A stretch of DNA of 64,000 nt from Haladaptatus sp. DYF46 (GTDB lineage: Archaea; Halobacteriota; Halobacteria; Halobacteriales; Haladaptataceae): contig NZ_JAJFAY010000007.1 of assembly GCF_021083305.1 (NCBI RefSeq), positions 62,001-126,000 of the forward strand, read 5' to 3'. Within the stretch, counting starts at the first letter, position 1; every line of letters begins with the position of its first letter. Below the pieces are notes generated by a model. The model was not told the origin of the DNA, made no database searches, and was given only the letters and a program-made list of their open reading frames with translations. The translations under genes were made by a program, and so were the position numbers. Below are positions 24,815 through 34,239 of this stretch, one piece after another.

Positions 24815-25042
24815 TCCTATAGACGGTAGTTATGATTTACTATATATCAGTCTTTCTCCAGTGCGATTGGATGGTGTCGGAAGAAACGGTGTGGATATAT
24901 TTTGTACCGTTTCAGATTATACTAACAGCGCTAAGCTTTCTATTGGAAAGCAGCCGGCACAGAAAAACGAGCCCGCATGAACGACGACGGGACCATTCTT
25001 TCAGTAGCTATGGGATCAAAGAAGGTCGTTGATACCAATCCC
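24815..25042. other. Promoter-containing intergenic stretch
   Basis: This AT-rich stretch contains the promoter of the FilR1-type gene (tttactatatatcag at 24836-24850 is TATA-like on either strand). It also has a half-palindrome cagattatactaac near 24913-24926 resembling the right arm of the 19-bp palindrome family. Confidence 0.35.
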
Positions 25043-25724
25043 CTAACCGGTACTACTCGCACCGCTCGGGTCGGGTTGTAGTTCCTCGTACGGTTGGACG
25101 ATGACGAACCCGTCCTGTCCATCGAAACGGAGCTGAAAGGTCTCTCCCACCGAGCGTCCGAGGAACCTCTTGATGTTCAGGTCGTGCTTCAAGGTGGGCG
25201 AGATGTTGTCGCTCCAAGCGACGGTCGCGTTGGGATCAGTGGTGACCGGCGTTGGAATGACGAGCGGCTTTCCGTGGGTTGTGATCGCGATGTGCCACGG
25301 GCCCTTGAGATAGACATTGAACAGCCCACCGGGAGAAGTGCCAGCAATGGAGTTCATCATCTTGATGTCCCAGGTGATACTGTCCTCGAACCCCAACACG
25401 TCGTTGCCGTTGACGCTGATCTCGGCATCAGCGTTGAGTTCCAGGATTTGAACTTCCTTCCCTTCGTCGGCAAGGTAGAGATGACCGTTCCCTGCCGCCC
25501 GCATCACGGCGCCCTCGCCGGTCACTTTCCTTTTCAACATCCCCTTCAGCCCGCCTGTGGACTTGCGCTCGAAGGAAACATCGCTGGTGATAGTCGATCA
25601 TCGACCCTGCTTTCGCCATGACGTTCCCGTCTAACGAGATGTCCAGCAGTTTCGAGCTTTCGAGTTCGAAGGTCTTTCCGGTCCTTTCCGGGCCGTGCGA
25701 ATGCACGAATTCATCGAGGTCCAT
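25043..25724 (-). pseudogene. AIM24/TIGR00266 family protein with one frameshift
   Basis: The N-terminal frame from ATG 25724 reads MDLDEFVHSHGPERTGKTFE and LDGNVMAKAGSMIDY. The continuation (TSDVSFERKSTGGLKGMLKR, then the full AIM24 core with GHLYLADEGKEVQILEL and GLFNVYLKGPWHIAITTHGK) is in another frame down to 25043. One extra base near 25589 separates them. Without it the protein would be about 226 residues, normal for the family. AIM24-type proteins are beta-rich and poorly understood. It is a possible sequencing error. Confidence 0.75.
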
Positions 25725-25958
25725 TGGTGTGTTCTCCGAGCCGGTTTCCGAGTGGCTCTAGTAGGAATGGTTACCTGTACCTAGATCTACTCACCGAGTG
25801 AATTCGTTTCAATGCCTGAAACGATCCCAGCTACCGATATTTTCCTACTCGATGCGTATAATCTGATCTCTCGCGTTGCCATCCTCGTTGGCGAAGAGAA
25901 TCGCGGCGTTCGTGCGGACGAACGACGGCCAGCGACAAAACAAACCTTGGAGAAACCA

Positions 25959-26321
25959 ATGGCAAGCACTACACAAGACATCAACACGGAGACCGAAACC
26001 GTGGCACCGGCCGTGGAAAGCGACTCAGGACTGGACGAGAACGTCGCGGGGGCACTGTCGTACCTGTTCGGTCTCGTGACGGGACTGCTCTTCGTGGCGT
26101 ACATCGCAGTGAGCGTCATCGGAACGGCCATCACGACAGTGGTGTTCACGAGTACGAACACGTTCTTCATCGGGAGTATCGTCTCGTTGGTACTCGGTCT
26201 CGTCTGGCTGGTACTCGCGCTGGGCGGGTTCACCGCGTGGGTCTACCTGATGACCAAGACCTACCAGGGCGAGAGCCCGCGGCTCCCGGTGACGGCGGGC
26301 ATCGCGGATAAGCTTGTCTGA
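25959..26321 (+). CDS. DUF4870-like membrane protein with internal deletion
   Basis: A 120-residue protein with a disordered acidic start, then GLDENVAGALSYLFGLVTGL and a second helix ending in SLVLGLVWLVLALGGFTAWV, then TKTYQGESPRLPVTAGIADKL. These ends match haloarchaeal DUF4870 proteins. The usual loop between helices (FVRFHA type) is replaced by a different hydrophobic stretch, so the topology may be altered. I use the ATG at 25959, where the conserved part begins. This is the left edge of a GC-rich block (25.9-28.0 kb). Confidence 0.7.
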   Translation: MASTTQDINTETETVAPAVESDSGLDENVAGALSYLFGLVTGLLFVAYIAVSVIGTAITTVVFTSTNTFFIGSIVSLVLGLVWLVLALGGFTAWVYLMTKTYQGESPRLPVTAGIADKLV

Positions 26322-26354
26322 GGGAACAGAGATGACCTTGAATCGGGAGGAGAG

Positions 26355-26963
26355 ATGGCGGACATCGCCAAGTGGCCATTCGAGGAGCGGACGTGTCGGT
26401 TCGTCGCCGCTAGGGCGACACGCACGAGCGCCGATCGGAGTTCTGGCGACAGCCGGTCCAGCAGCGACGGAGACGGAACTGAGGACCACGAGAGCGACTG
26501 CGCGGGATCAAACGGGAAAATGACGTTCAGAACGTACACCGACGACGAATACGGCTACCGGATCGCCTATCCCGCAGAGTGGCTCGTCGAAGCGGAGCCG
26601 ACGGGCGGAGCGTCGTTCGGCACTCGCAGGGGGTCGGCGGGCGCAGTGGTCTACGTCGACGAAGGACTCGCCCTCACCCTTGGGGAGTACGTCGCGGCGT
26701 TTCTCGACGAGCTTGCGGCCGACGAATACGTTCGTGCGGTTGAGGCGCTCAACCGACGGGACGTCGCACTCGAAGCCGGCGGAACCGGCCGGGCGGTCGA
26801 ATACGCCTACCGTAACGCGTTCGACGAGCGCTGGCGGCTCGCGTATCTGTTCGTTCTCGACGGCACGACCGGGTACACCCTCGGGGTAGACTGGAACGAC
26901 GCCGACCGGCTCGAAGCGGTCGCCGCACGGATCGTCGAATCGTTCGCCCTCGGGGCGAGCTAA
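26355..26963 (+). CDS. PsbP-like domain protein
   Basis: A 202-residue protein. Residues 1-55 are Arg/Ser/Asp-rich. From about 56 a PsbP/Mog1-like fold is suggested by YTDDEYGYRIAYPAEWLVEA, the middle AVVYVDEGLALTLGEYV, and the end YLFVLDGTTGYTLGVDW with ARIVESFAL. Haloarchaeal relatives are often lipoproteins with a Cys lipobox; none is seen here, so the N-terminus may be altered. GGAGGAG before 26355 supports that start. Function unknown. Confidence 0.65.
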   Translation: MADIAKWPFEERTCRFVAARATRTSADRSSGDSRSSSDGDGTEDHESDCAGSNGKMTFRTYTDDEYGYRIAYPAEWLVEAEPTGGASFGTRRGSAGAVVYVDEGLALTLGEYVAAFLDELAADEYVRAVEALNRRDVALEAGGTGRAVEYAYRNAFDERWRLAYLFVLDGTTGYTLGVDWNDADRLEAVAARIVESFALGAS

Positions 26964-27181
26964 CCACGGACAGAATCACAATGCAGCACAAAAAAACCCG
27001 AACGACCGCGGAATCAACAGACGAACGTACAGAACGGGATCGACGTGGGGGCGCTCACGGCGGGCGATGCCGAAAGCACCATCGACTCGTTCGTCGTTGA
27101 GGAATAGCCAAGCAAAGACGGATCGATATCCGATGGAGACGACCGACAACGAACAGAAATCACGACACAAATCGCGAACTC

Positions 27182-28036
27182 ATGCACGAATCAAACGGAC
27201 GAGATGGACGAAACGGGCGGAATCGACTACTAAACACGAAGTGGAATACGCGCGTTCTTGCGACGTTGGCACTGGCCCTCGCGGTCGTCCTCGCGGGCTG
27301 TACGGGGATCGGCGGCCTTGGCGGAGATGGCGACGCGGGCGATGATGCCGGAGTCGCGGAGGCAGACACCCCGAACGACGGGGCCAACGGCGAGGCAGGC
27401 GACGCCACGACCGCGGCGTCCGAAAACGATGACGAGAGGGATGGCAATGGAGAGGGGGCTGGGTCCAGATCGATGGGCAGCGAGGGTTCTGGGGTGGAGG
27501 ACAATTGGTTCAACCTGAGCGAACCAGGTTACTACGAGTTCGACCTCGCGGGGATGGATAAGGAGACTGGCGAGCAGGTCACCGGGCGGCTGGTGTACGA
27601 CGTCAGAGCCACCGATGATGGCGAGCTGACCAGGAGCGTAGACTACGAGTTCGGCAGCGAGCAGTTCCAATCGAGCACCACCGGGCCCGCCGACGAATTC
27701 TCCGCCCCGTTGTTCTTCAATGAAGCGTACGCGCCTATCGCCACGCTCCAGGGCGTCTCGCTGATGTATCTCTTCGAGATGGGCTTTACCGACCCGACTG
27801 TTGGCAACCGCAAGCAGAGCTCCACCGATGAAGGTACGCAAGTCACCGAGGTTACCGAAAAGCGCACCTACGCGGGACTAGAGTGCTCCTTCGTCCGGAC
27901 GACCCTCGACGGCGAAGTTACCCAGGAAAGCTGCATCCGCGGCTCGGAGGGGGGGATCGCCCCCTACGCGGCCACGTATACCGACGAGGGTGAACTCGAA
28001 CTCGAAGTCGAACTCGTCGACTTCGAGCGGAGATAG
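27182..28036 (+). CDS. Haloarchaeal lipoprotein
   Basis: A 284-residue secreted lipoprotein. A positively charged start and hydrophobic segment end in the lipobox VLAGC (Cys40). A very acidic Gly/Asp/Asn linker follows (about 41-105) and then a beta-rich domain from WFNLSEPGYYEFDLAG to the end (ELELEVELVDFERR). A Cys pair (LECSFVR, ESCIRG) may form a disulphide. I know no functional assignment. GC content is clearly above the window average. Confidence 0.72.
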   Translation: MHESNGRDGRNGRNRLLNTKWNTRVLATLALALAVVLAGCTGIGGLGGDGDAGDDAGVAEADTPNDGANGEAGDATTAASENDDERDGNGEGAGSRSMGSEGSGVEDNWFNLSEPGYYEFDLAGMDKETGEQVTGRLVYDVRATDDGELTRSVDYEFGSEQFQSSTTGPADEFSAPLFFNEAYAPIATLQGVSLMYLFEMGFTDPTVGNRKQSSTDEGTQVTEVTEKRTYAGLECSFVRTTLDGEVTQESCIRGSEGGIAPYAATYTDEGELELEVELVDFERR

Positions 28037-28345
28037 CGGTCCAACGCCGACGCCGAACGAGGGCAACCGAGAGTAGCACTCTGCTGGAGAGCTGACGAAT
28101 CGAATGGAGCTTGAAATGGCTCACCCTTCAGCGTCAGAATGCAGTGCAATAAGCGAGAGACAGACGGACTCGCCAGCAGCCTGTGCCTCCGGGTGAATTT
28201 GGTTCGCTTCCAACGGTGGCTCGCCAAATTCCATTACTGGCCCTCTCTTACTGGGGACACCGAATTCTCCGGACGAGGGCTCGTTTCTTGACAACGAGTG
28301 CGACGGTCGACTGGGATAGTCATGTAATCACTTCCAGGGGAGGGT
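28037..28345. other. Gene-free stretch
   Basis: No coding frame with recognisable features lies between the lipoprotein gene and the SDR relic. GC content falls here, marking the right edge of the GC-rich block. Confidence 0.35.
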
Positions 28346-28490
28346 CTAGTTTTGGGTCCATTCATAGCCGTCCGATGTTTCATGCACCGTACCGTCGTTC
28401 GTCCAGGTGTTCACAACTTGCGTCAATCCCTCGCGATACGTCGGATAGATCGGCTCCCAGCTCGTGGTTTGTTTGACCCGTGTATTTTTT
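28346..28490 (-). pseudogene. C-terminal fragment of an NAD-dependent epimerase/SDR protein
   Basis: The minus frame reads TTSWEPIYPTYREGLTQVVN and ends NDGTVHETSDGYEWTQN, stop at 28346. The W-P-x-YPTYREGL pattern is the usual last helix of extended SDR epimerases in haloarchaea. There is no upstream dehydrogenase body, so only the tail remains. Confidence 0.5.
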
Positions 28491-28734
28491 GTAGGCATTG
28501 AGTTTGTGAGAAGCGACACAGTCTAGATAAGAAAAACCAAGCGACAGTGGTACGATTGGCGGCGTTTTATGCACTATTCGTAAGTGACTGATTCTTGAGA
28601 GTGAGATCAGCTGCACCATGAGAAGACTGAACTCGATTGCTTCACCGAACACCTAGTCATGATGAGGCGGGGAGATTCGTTAGCCACTCCCGTTAGAGAC
28701 GTTGAAGCGCCACTCTACAACAGAATCGCTTAAC

Positions 28735-28905
28735 TACTTGACTTCGCACGTTAGACGAACATACCTTCGATCTGGTGCATTAGTTCGTCGGTGTTTTGAT
28801 TCGGACTGGTGAGTGCCCAGGACAGAAGGTTCTGAACGCTCTCGCGGAACGAACGTTTGATCTCGGCACGAAGCGATGTTGCTCGGGCGAGGATCGTTCC
28901 AAGAG
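28735..28905 (-). pseudogene. 3' gene fragment, also present at 63375
   Basis: The minus frame reads RATSLRAEIKRSFRESVQNL, then LSWALTSPNQNTDELMHQIE and GMFV, stop. A copy with mostly synonymous differences occurs on the plus strand at 63375-63510. Both therefore derive from a once functional protein that I cannot name. At its upstream end it is joined to the SWIM fragment at 28927. Confidence 0.5.
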
Positions 28906-28926
28906 CTCTGTGTGCAGCACCGAGCT

Positions 28927-29082
28927 TCAGGAGACTGTGTACTGGTGGTCTGCGGGATTCTCGTGGCTCTCGGTGACTTCGACCATTCCAGGGGCATTGA
29001 CGTCGAAGGCAAATTGTTCGGCCTGTGCGCGTTTCTGTGCCGTCTCGTCAGCTTCAAGTTCACTAGGCGTTTTCGTTGACAT
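28927..29082 (-). pseudogene. N-terminal fragment of a SWIM zinc-finger protein
   Basis: From ATG 29082: MSTKTPSELEADETAQKRAQ, then EQFAFDVNAPGMVEVTESHE and HQYTVS, where it stops. This is the N-terminus missing from the other SWIM copies (31829, 37858, 50698). The metal-binding part is gone, replaced by the fragment at 28735. Confidence 0.6.
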
Positions 29083-29258
29083 GGTCTTCTTGGCGTCATC
29101 ACGGAAGACCGGTGCCGGGTGCACTAACACCCGGCGCGTTTCTACACGCCCGAGGGCACCGTTCTTCCTTGCCAATTGCTACGCACCAAATGGTAATAAA
29201 GCTTGTCCTCTTGCTTCGCACCAATAGGCATACACCCGTCGAAATACTAGAGGCGGAT

Positions 29259-29612
29259 ATGAGCCGAGAACGGAACCGAGATACTGGTCGATACGTCCAG
29301 ACACTCACCCTGGATGCCGTCCTTCGGGCGATGCGTGAAGCCAGTGACCCGGTCGTCACGGCAAAGGAACTGAGCGAACGACTGGATTACTCATCGGAAG
29401 CAGCCCGCCAGAAACTCGTTCAGCTCCATGAGCAGGGACTAATCGAACGTCGGAAGGTTGGGGCGGGGGCAGTCATCTGGTGGATCGACGAGGATACAAC
29501 GGAACCGAGCGGGATCAATGCAGACGATCCATTTTGGTCGCTGAAGCCAGCTGCTGGAGAGCCGGTCGAGGAGGACGAGATCGACGATATCCTCTACGGT
29601 GGCGATGAGTGA
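29259..29612 (+). CDS. Winged-helix antitoxin-like protein
   Basis: A 117-residue protein: VQTLTLDAVLRAMREASD, TAKELSERLDYSSEAARQ and the wing LIERRKVGAGAVIWWIDED, then an acidic tail (EEDEIDDILYGGDE). The IWWI wing matches the relics at 55080 and 55975, so it belongs to the same broad family. It overlaps the PIN gene and is likely its DNA-binding antitoxin. Confidence 0.8.
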   Translation: MSRERNRDTGRYVQTLTLDAVLRAMREASDPVVTAKELSERLDYSSEAARQKLVQLHEQGLIERRKVGAGAVIWWIDEDTTEPSGINADDPFWSLKPAAGEPVEEDEIDDILYGGDE

Positions 29613-30054
29613 ACAGCCACAGCCCTTGTTCATCGATACAGGGGCATTCTTTGCGTGGGTAAACACCCGTGCTGGACGGCATGAGAAAGCCCAATCCGTG
29701 TTTGATGCGCTTCACCGTGAAGCGATTCCGTATCAGCCGTTGTTCACGAGTCGGTACGTGCTCTCGGAGTTAGCCACACTCACCACTCGGAAGGTTAACC
29801 ACAAGACGGCGGTGGATGTGCTTCAGACGATTCGGCGTTCGGAGAGTTTCAATATTCTTCCCGTTGGTGAGGGTGTGTTTGCTGCGGCGTGTGATGAGTT
29901 CGAGCGGTATGACGACCAGCAGATTTCGTTCGTTGATCACACGAGTGCGGTACTGGCTCGTGAATATGAGATCGACCATATCTTTGCCTTTGATCGGGAT
30001 TTCACGACGCTTGGGTTGACTCGTGTGCCTGCGGACATTCACTTTCCGGAGTGA
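29605..30054 (+). CDS. PIN-domain ribonuclease (probable toxin)
   Basis: A 149-residue VapC-like PIN protein. The acidic residues expected in the active site are visible: Asp11 (LFIDTGAFFAW), Glu55 (YVLSELATL), Asp111 (SFVDHTSAVLA) and Asp130 (FAFDRDF). The ATG at 29605 overlaps the antitoxin stop by 8 bases; a GTG at 29599 is an alternative. PIN toxins cleave RNA, with VapC family members often hitting tRNA or rRNA. Full length. Confidence 0.88.
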   Translation: MSEQPQPLFIDTGAFFAWVNTRAGRHEKAQSVFDALHREAIPYQPLFTSRYVLSELATLTTRKVNHKTAVDVLQTIRRSESFNILPVGEGVFAAACDEFERYDDQQISFVDHTSAVLAREYEIDHIFAFDRDFTTLGLTRVPADIHFPE

Positions 30055-30078
30055 ACGAGAGATAGTGGTTTATCACAG

Positions 30079-30609
30079 CTATCGGTCAATAAGATCGTTC
30101 AACAGCACTCGCCCCTCGACGACCGATATTCGGTCCTCTACACCAACGGCTACTAAGGCATCTCGAATAGCCTGTTCTGCAATCGTATCGCTCACGAGTA
30201 CTGCAACGTGAGTTTGACCTTCGGCGACGTATTGATAGGCCAATCCAGCGAGAATAGTATCCGTTTTCTCGATCTCGTCTTCCGTGACGTCATTGGCTGA
30301 GAGACTCAACATCCGTCTTCGCGTTTTGTCGACGACTTCCGGAACACGAGGAGTTGAGAAGTCAATCCGACCCGGCTCTAGCCATCCTGCATCTTGGGCT
30401 GCTCGCAATCGATCGCGCTGGTAGGCATATGCATCGGGACTCTCACCTAACTCCGCAGCAACTTGTTCTGGGACTGTGACGGTGAGATTTCGCTGGCGGA
30501 CGAATCGTTCGAACGCTTGGTATTTCTCGTTCGACGGTCCGCCCATTGCGAACAGAACACTACTGTCGATAATCGCAGTACTGTCGCTCGGAATCTCCGC
30601 CCCTACCAT
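30079..30609 (-). CDS. PIN-like domain protein
   Basis: A 176-residue protein with a PIN-like layout: Asp15 in STAIIDSSVLFAMGG, a conserved Glu in VPEQVAAELGESP, Asp in KTDTILAGLAYQY, and VLVSDTIAEQAIRDAL near the end. Its ATG shares one base with the stop of the upstream HTH gene (TAATG), so the two are coupled. It is convergent with the other PIN pair 25 bases away. It is probably a toxin-like nuclease; the family is not the classical VapC. Confidence 0.78.
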   Translation of the reverse strand: MVGAEIPSDSTAIIDSSVLFAMGGPSNEKYQAFERFVRQRNLTVTVPEQVAAELGESPDAYAYQRDRLRAAQDAGWLEPGRIDFSTPRVPEVVDKTRRRMLSLSANDVTEDEIEKTDTILAGLAYQYVAEGQTHVAVLVSDTIAEQAIRDALVAVGVEDRISVVEGRVLLNDLIDR

Positions 30610-31178
30610 TATTCAGCCTGCTCCAGATAGGGATCGTAGTCAGCCGCCTCTTCGACGACATCCTGTAACGCAGTGAAGACAGTCATTCCCTCGACGGGGT
30701 GAACACCGAGTTTGGATGCTCCAGTCCGTTGTGTGAGATCACCGTTCATGACCCGGAGCGTGTAGTGGAGCGCTGCGGCCAGTTTGGCAATGCCCTGTCG
30801 CTCGACAAAGACACGAATATCCTCTGTATCGTGTTGGCGGCCAATCGCGTCGATGAGCGTTGGTGTTGCAGTCACGTCGCCATGCTCGGTTTCGATTTGG
30901 AGGCGAATCGGTTCCACTGTGACCATTGCTGGTGTTTCGTCATCGTTCCGGGACAGCACGCCCATTTCTTCGAGTTGCCCGATGTATTTGTAGGTCGTCG
31001 AATGAGCCATGTCGAGATCCGTTTTGATCGTCTCGATTGCGACTGGCCCGTTTTGGAGAATGTAAATGTAGAGGCGGGCCAGTTGGGGTGTGTTCAGGAG
31101 TTCAGCGTAGGTGAGGAGGTCGTTGAATGTCTCCTCGTGGTTGGGAGTCGTCGAGATTTGGTCGTCCGTCGACATCAC
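30609..31178 (-). CDS. HTH regulator coupled to the PIN-like gene
   Basis: A 189-residue protein with a winged helix at about 25-85 (LLNTPQLARLYIYILQNGPV, IKTDLDMAHSTTYKYIGQLE, MGVLSRNDD). A C-terminal helical domain follows with FVERQGIAKLAAALHYTLRV. It is translated just before the PIN-like protein (TAATG). Gene order HTH then PIN and the coupling suggest an antitoxin/autoregulator. Confidence 0.8.
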   Translation of the reverse strand: MMSTDDQISTTPNHEETFNDLLTYAELLNTPQLARLYIYILQNGPVAIETIKTDLDMAHSTTYKYIGQLEEMGVLSRNDDETPAMVTVEPIRLQIETEHGDVTATPTLIDAIGRQHDTEDIRVFVERQGIAKLAAALHYTLRVMNGDLTQRTGASKLGVHPVEGMTVFTALQDVVEEAADYDPYLEQAE

Positions 31179-31422
31179 AATACATGTTCTATGGATAGTG
31201 TATTAACTTTTGTCCTGCGACGGAATGGTATCGAAAACCACAAGTCGGGGAGTACTCGGCGGCCACGTTCGTTGCGTGCTGCTGTGATCGGTCAGGGGGG
31301 CCGTTGGTGTCTCTGGTGTATCGTCGGCCGGTATATCCGCGCTTTTCGTGAGCGTTCGCTGATCGATGATATCACCGTCAGAGGCACTCCCACGAGTGTA
31401 GATTATGCTAGCAGACACCTAC
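31179..31422. other. Short gene-poor stretch
   Basis: A 71-codon minus frame (31203-31418, Thr/Pro-rich, ending in VFDTIPSQDKS) is possible but has no signature and is not accepted. Promoter sequences of the HTH/PIN unit are expected near 31185-31215. Confidence 0.3.
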
Positions 31423-31584
31423 GTCAGAGCGGGATTACGAAACATCGTAGACTACGATTTCAGTCGAATCGCAGGTAGAGCACCGCTGTTCGGTAGTTTC
31501 AAGCGTCATTCCGCAATGCCGACACTCATGAATAAGGCTCTCATTCGCAGAGAACCACCGACGTACAATGGCGGGAAATGCCAT
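31423..31584 (-). CDS. Small zinc-ribbon protein (53 aa)
   Basis: The frame from ATG 31584 to TGA 31423 encodes MAFPAIVRRWFSANESLIHE, followed by CRHCGMTLETTEQRC and STCDSTEIVVYDV. CRHC plus the later C..C pair (RCSTC) form a zinc ribbon. It resembles a common haloarchaeal mini zinc-ribbon family, with the run AFPAIVRRW as its start. The last five residues may reflect a small end change. Function unknown. Confidence 0.55.
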
Positions 31585-31828
31585 ATCAATCTTCCTTTCC
31601 GACTCACCATATTAAAAAATCTGGCCTCTTTTCAATTTAGTATTAGATTGAAGCCACAGCGAAAACCATGCCGCAGTCACGTTCTACAGTAATACCCATC
31701 GCCATATCTTATTTATCATTCACTCTTATCCTGTTTCCAATTTCGTCGTTGTGGCACCAGGAGATAACTGAGAGGACAAGACAATCCTCGGTAGTCGAAA
31801 CTACCAGCGACGCTCACGGTAACGAGAT

Positions 31829-32215
31829 CTAAATAAACGCCCGGAGCGGTGGTTCGTTCGGTAGTTCTTTTCGTCCCATACGCACGCACGGCCAGCACGG
31901 GAAGCCACTGAGGCCGTCACAGCCGCAGTCGTCGGGTTCGGTCTCGTTGTCGTCTTCGGGCTGGAGGGCTTCGAGCGTTCCGTCGCCAGTCGCGGTTTCG
32001 ACGGCGGCCATGTGCTTGCAGAAGGCATTGCGGTGGACGTGATGCGGGCAGATGCAGGCCATCGCATCGTTTGTTACGTCGTCCAGTATGACAACGTATT
32101 GATTCGCAGCGGGGTTCTCGTGGCTTTCATTGGTCACGTCAACATCCGAGGAAGGGTCGCATCTCGGCACACCGATGACCATATTTATTCTTGCCTGTAA
32201 TGAGTCCACTTGCAT
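31829..32215 (-). CDS. SWIM zinc-finger protein, altered N-terminus
   Basis: A 128-residue protein from ATG 32215. The SWIM motif CxCxnCxH is complete: ACICPHHVHRNAFCKHMAAV (Cys54, Cys56, Cys66, His68). A second Cys cluster DCGCDG/PCWPC and KELPN close the core. The usual N-terminus (see 28927-29082) is replaced by an unrelated 25 residues, and the C-terminus has eight extra residues. SWIM domains bind DNA or protein, and bacterial/archaeal members often accompany helicases or recombination genes. The ATG overlaps that of the divergent VOC gene (CATG). Confidence 0.65.
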   Translation of the reverse strand: MQVDSLQARINMVIGVPRCDPSSDVDVTNESHENPAANQYVVILDDVTNDAMACICPHHVHRNAFCKHMAAVETATGDGTLEALQPEDDNETEPDDCGCDGLSGFPCWPCVRMGRKELPNEPPLRAFI

Positions 32216-33129
32216 GGCTGACTCGGTAATTACCGGTATCGACCATATTCTCGTCCGTGTTGAACACCCAGAGCCGCTCTTCTCAACACTCACTGAGGTT
32301 TTCGGATTACCGTCTCCGTGGCCTCTTTCGACTCATCCAACGTTTGCCAGCGTCGGTGTCTCGCTCGGAAACGTCGATCTCGAACTCGTTCGGTTCGGTG
32401 AGTCAACTGAGCGACGACCAAACGCCCGTCTCTACGGTATTGCATTTGAACCGAACGCACCGACACTTACGGAGAGTCAACGTGAGCTACAGCGACGTAA
32501 TGTCCCTCACAGTTCAGTGGTTCCTTACGTTCGTCAAGACGAGAGTGGTAATCCTAAACACCTCTGGGACAATCTCTACGTCGGCGGGCTTCTTGGTGGA
32601 AATATTTGGCAGAAAGCGTTTTTTTGCGGCAACGAAGCTTCTCCCAGAACGAGTTCTCTCACGGCCGAACGAGAGCGATGTCAGTCCCCTCCTTGATCGC
32701 GTGTTTCCCCACGGAATGACGTTCTTAGTAGACTATGATTCTGCGTTTACTGAGAATTTCAAGCGTGAGGAGGCACGGCACTCACTCCGTAATCGTAACG
32801 GCGGCCCACTAGGAATCATCGGCCTTCGAGAAGTTGTGGTTGGCGCTAACCATATTGACGCAGTTCGAGGCCGGTGGAGTGACCTCTTCTGTCCTGTTGC
32901 TGAATCAACTCCAAACCGATGGCGCTTCGACAATGGGATGCGCGTTCAGCTCGTCCCGCAATCGAACGACGGACTTGTTGCCCTCGTGGTCGAAGTCGAG
33001 TGTCTCGATCAGGCGAAAACATTTCTGGCTACTCATGACATGATCGGTAGTGTGAGTGAGTCATCGGTTGCAATCGCACTCTCTACTCTTGCGGGGCTTG
33101 ATATTCGGCTGGTTGAATCCGTCAGTTGA
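32214..33129 (+). pseudogene. VOC (glyoxalase-like) protein with one frameshift
   Basis: The first frame from ATG 32214 gives a VOC repeat: ITGIDHILVRVEHPEPLFST and VSLGNVDLELVRFG. The rest (LLPERVLSRPNESDVSP, then the second VOC repeat VGANHIDAVRGRWSDLF and GMRVQLVPQSNDGLVALVVE) lies in another frame to 33129. The shift coincides with a run of seven T at about 32619, a likely slippage or sequencing-error site. Corrected length is about 305 residues. VOC proteins are metal-dependent and chemically diverse; the substrate is unknown. Confidence 0.72.
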
Positions 33130-33160
33130 CCGTGTTGGATGTGATTTGCGTGAGAGGGTC

Positions 33161-34108
33161 TTATTCACTGAATGAGTCCTGTAGATCTCGTCCAATTTCG
33201 GCAATGGCGTCTCGCGCCTGAGGTAATTCGGGGTCATCAAGCATACCAATGAATCCATGGATCAGGTCATCGTAATGGCGATGAGTAACTCTAATATCGG
33301 CGCCTTCGAGGCGCTCGGCATATGCGATCCCTTGGTCTCGCAGAACATCGAAGCCGCAGGTCACAACCGTTGCAGAGGGAAGATTATGGAGACTTCGTGC
33401 CCGTAGCGGCGATGCATATGAGTTGTTTCCATCAAGGGTGTTCTCAAGGTAGTGATCCCAGACCCATTCCATATCCGTTTTGGTGACTACTACTTGTTCT
33501 GGATCAAAGTCGTACGATGGGGTATCGAACGCGTGATCAACGATCGGTGTGACTAATACTTGGTGTGCTAGTATTGGACCGTCACGATTACGAGCGACTT
33601 GCGCAACCGCGGCTGCCAGATTTCCGCCTGCACTCTCTCCATAAATTGCGATGCGATCGGGATCTCCGTATGCGACCCATGGATTCTCCGCGATCCATTT
33701 CGTCGCAGCATAGCAGTCTTCGACAGGTGCAGGGAATGGATGCTCAGGCGGGTGACGATAGCCGACAGAGACTACCGCACACTCAACCGTATTCGTGAGG
33801 GCTCGACAAATACTATCGTCGATATCGATGCTTCCCATGACCCAGCCACCGCCATGGAAATATACGAGGATTGGAAACGGGGTGGAGCCCGCTGGTGTAT
33901 AAATTCTGATCGGGATACCATCAGTGGGCCCTTCGATTGTGAAATCGCGCACTGCCGCGACAGGCTCAGGCTCGTCGGGTGAAGCCCAAAGCTCTGCGAG
34001 AAGGTGGCGTGCTCCGTCAACAGAGAGCGTACTGAATCGCGGGACGCCTTGTGTCTTCCGTGCACTGAGGATTGCTTGCATGTCCGGATGAGGTTCTGAT
34101 GCGGCCAT
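33161..34108 (-). CDS. Alpha/beta hydrolase (HSL-type esterase)
   Basis: A 315-residue esterase of the hormone-sensitive-lipase branch. The oxyanion motif HGGGW is at 85-89 and the nucleophile Ser159 is in GESAGGN. The acid Asp is probably in GFDVLRDQG and the His in DLIHGFIG near 290. The family hydrolyses short-chain esters. It is full length, single gene, soluble without a signal peptide. Confidence 0.9.
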   Translation of the reverse strand: MAASEPHPDMQAILSARKTQGVPRFSTLSVDGARHLLAELWASPDEPEPVAAVRDFTIEGPTDGIPIRIYTPAGSTPFPILVYFHGGGWVMGSIDIDDSICRALTNTVECAVVSVGYRHPPEHPFPAPVEDCYAATKWIAENPWVAYGDPDRIAIYGESAGGNLAAAVAQVARNRDGPILAHQVLVTPIVDHAFDTPSYDFDPEQVVVTKTDMEWVWDHYLENTLDGNNSYASPLRARSLHNLPSATVVTCGFDVLRDQGIAYAERLEGADIRVTHRHYDDLIHGFIGMLDDPELPQARDAIAEIGRDLQDSFSE

Positions 34109-34239
34109 CTCCGATCGCTCTATAAGAAGGGTTCAGCGGCTATATTGTTAGCGCGTTACACCAAGTCGGCACCAGATTTTCAGCCATCCGATGGCGTCGG
34201 TTCACTTCGGTATCTATCGGCTTAGGAACCAGCGGATAG

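Noticed and set aside
31203..31418. 71-codon Thr/Pro-rich minus-strand frame
   Set aside because: Haloarchaea-like composition but no start signal, domain or relative in the window; left undecided rather than annotated.
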